Shown here one piece after another: positions 4,564-5,252 of a stretch of 5,252 bases of DNA. The position numbers and the translations under genes are program-made. Below the pieces are notes generated by a model that worked only from the letters and a program-made list of their open reading frames with translations, ran no database searches and was not told the DNA's origin. Source of the stretch: Pedosphaera sp. (GTDB lineage: Bacteria; Verrucomicrobiota; Verrucomicrobiia; Limisphaerales; SXTU01); the NCBI GenBank assembly GCA_009695395.1, contig SIBB01000269.1:1-5252 (forward strand). The letters are read 5' to 3'. Within the stretch, counting starts at the first letter, position 1; every line of letters begins with the position of its first letter.

Positions 4564-5252
4564 GTGATACTTCCTCAAATCAGCATCCGCCGCCCGGTCC
4601 TCACCACGATGATGAGCCTCGCGCTCATTCTCTTCGGCCTCATCGCGCTTCAGCGCCTGCCGGTGCGCGAGCTGCCGGACATTGACCCGCCCATCGTCAG
4701 CGTCACGACCGTCTATCCGGGCGCGAACGCCGCTGTCGTCGAGACCGAGGTCACGGAGCGGCTGGAGGAGGAGATTAACAACATTGAGGGCATCAAGACG
4801 CTCACCAGCCAGAGCCGCGAAGAGGTCAGCACCATCACCATCGAGTTCGACCTCTCGCGCGAGATTGACCTCGCGGCGCAGGACGTGCGCGACCGCGTCG
4901 CCCGCGTGCGCGGCAAGCTGCCCCAGACCATCCTGGAACCCATCGTCGCCAAGCAGGACGCCGACGCGCAGGCCGTCATCTGGATTGGGGTCAACAGCGC
5001 GCAGTTCAGCCCGCTGGAGCTCACGCAGCTCGCGGAGAAGCAAATCAAGAACCGGCTCCAGACCATTCGTGGTGTGTCGGGCGTCATCATTGGCGGCGAA
5101 CAACGCTTCGCCATCCGCCTCTGGCTCGACTCGGAGAAGATGGCCGCGCACCAACTCACCGTGCTGGAGGTGGAGCGCGCGTTGAAGCAGCAGAACGTCG
5201 AACTGCCCAGCGGGCGCATCGAAAACCTCGACCGCGAGATGACCATCCAGAC
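4564..5252 (+). CDS. RND efflux pump inner-membrane permease, N-terminal part (runs off right edge)
   Basis: An open frame of 229 codons with no stop before the window ends. It begins (GTG)ILPQISIRRPVLTTMMSLAL, the usual HAE1/AcrB-type start with a short cytoplasmic stretch and the first membrane helix (about 12-30). Then come LPVRELPDIDPPIVSVTTVY and PGANAAVVETEVTERLEEEI, IEGIKTLTSQSREEVSTITI, and FDLSREIDLAAQDVRDRVAR with VRGKLPQTILEPIVAKQDAD, which are hallmark porter-domain segments. The family uses the proton gradient to export drugs, solvents or other amphiphiles, working as a trimer with the adaptor. The GTG at 4564 is preferred because the SIRRP motif lies before the next in-frame ATG (4609). 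No Shine-Dalgarno is visible; the start lies 3 bases after the right repeat arm. The full protein should be about 1000-1100 residues, so about four fifths lies outside, including the transmembrane proton-relay residues. Confidence 0.95.
   Translation, partial: MILPQISIRRPVLTTMMSLALILFGLIALQRLPVRELPDIDPPIVSVTTVYPGANAAVVETEVTERLEEEINNIEGIKTLTSQSREEVSTITIEFDLSREIDLAAQDVRDRVARVRGKLPQTILEPIVAKQDADAQAVIWIGVNSAQFSPLELTQLAEKQIKNRLQTIRGVSGVIIGGEQRFAIRLWLDSEKMAAHQLTVLEVERALKQQNVELPSGRIENLDREMTIQ

Noticed and set aside
4552..5154. Long open frame on the minus strand opposite the pump gene (200 codons)
   Set aside because: The plus-strand reading from 4564 is an unmistakable RND pump N-terminus; the minus-strand frame is a by-product of high GC and codon bias.

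Overview
The window most likely comes from a high-GC member of the PVC group, probably Verrucomicrobiota. This is inferred from a verrucomicrobial-style prepilin-like secreted protein with an H-x(10)-DG tail, from remnants of the large polysaccharide-deacetylase / PVC-type heme-binding protein family, and from a stand-alone four-helix-bundle (23S rRNA intervening-sequence-type) protein gene. No rRNA or tRNA gene is present to confirm the lineage.

Layout from left to right. (a) Positions 1-54, minus strand: the first 18 codons of what looks like a tyrosine recombinase, leaving the window. (b) 55-390: gene-free and AT-rich at first, with a phased 8-bp direct repeat next to the recombinase start, then an 85-bp palindromic element (220-304) and a separate hairpin (306-329). 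(c) 391-693, plus strand: a small putative lipoprotein. (d) 747-1529, minus strand, convergent with it: a prepilin-like protein. (e) 1657-2662, plus strand: a decayed gene in which recognisable fragments of a polysaccharide-deacetylase / heme-binding protein follow one another in changing frames, with large pieces missing. (f) 2680-2875: a long inverted repeat in which each arm holds two hairpins and the differences between arms preserve the pairing. (g) 2979-5252, plus strand: an RND efflux operon made of a lipoprotein adaptor, a four-helix-bundle protein gene, and the start of the inner-membrane pump, which runs off the right edge.

The most interesting point is the four-helix-bundle gene. 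It sits between two efflux genes that are normally adjacent and is bounded by 32-bp imperfect inverted repeats built from a degenerate 8-bp unit (consensus GTGAGAAA). One arm encodes part of the adaptor's C-terminal tail and the other ends 3 bases before the pump's start codon. This looks like a small inserted cassette that has kept the operon readable. The second point is the 196-bp inverted repeat, whose arm differences are loop changes or a compensated base pair, as expected of a structured REP/MITE-like element.

The adaptor and pump should work together as two parts of a tripartite exporter; an outer-membrane channel would have to be encoded elsewhere. The pilin-like protein, the small lipoprotein and the decayed gene show no functional link to the efflux operon.
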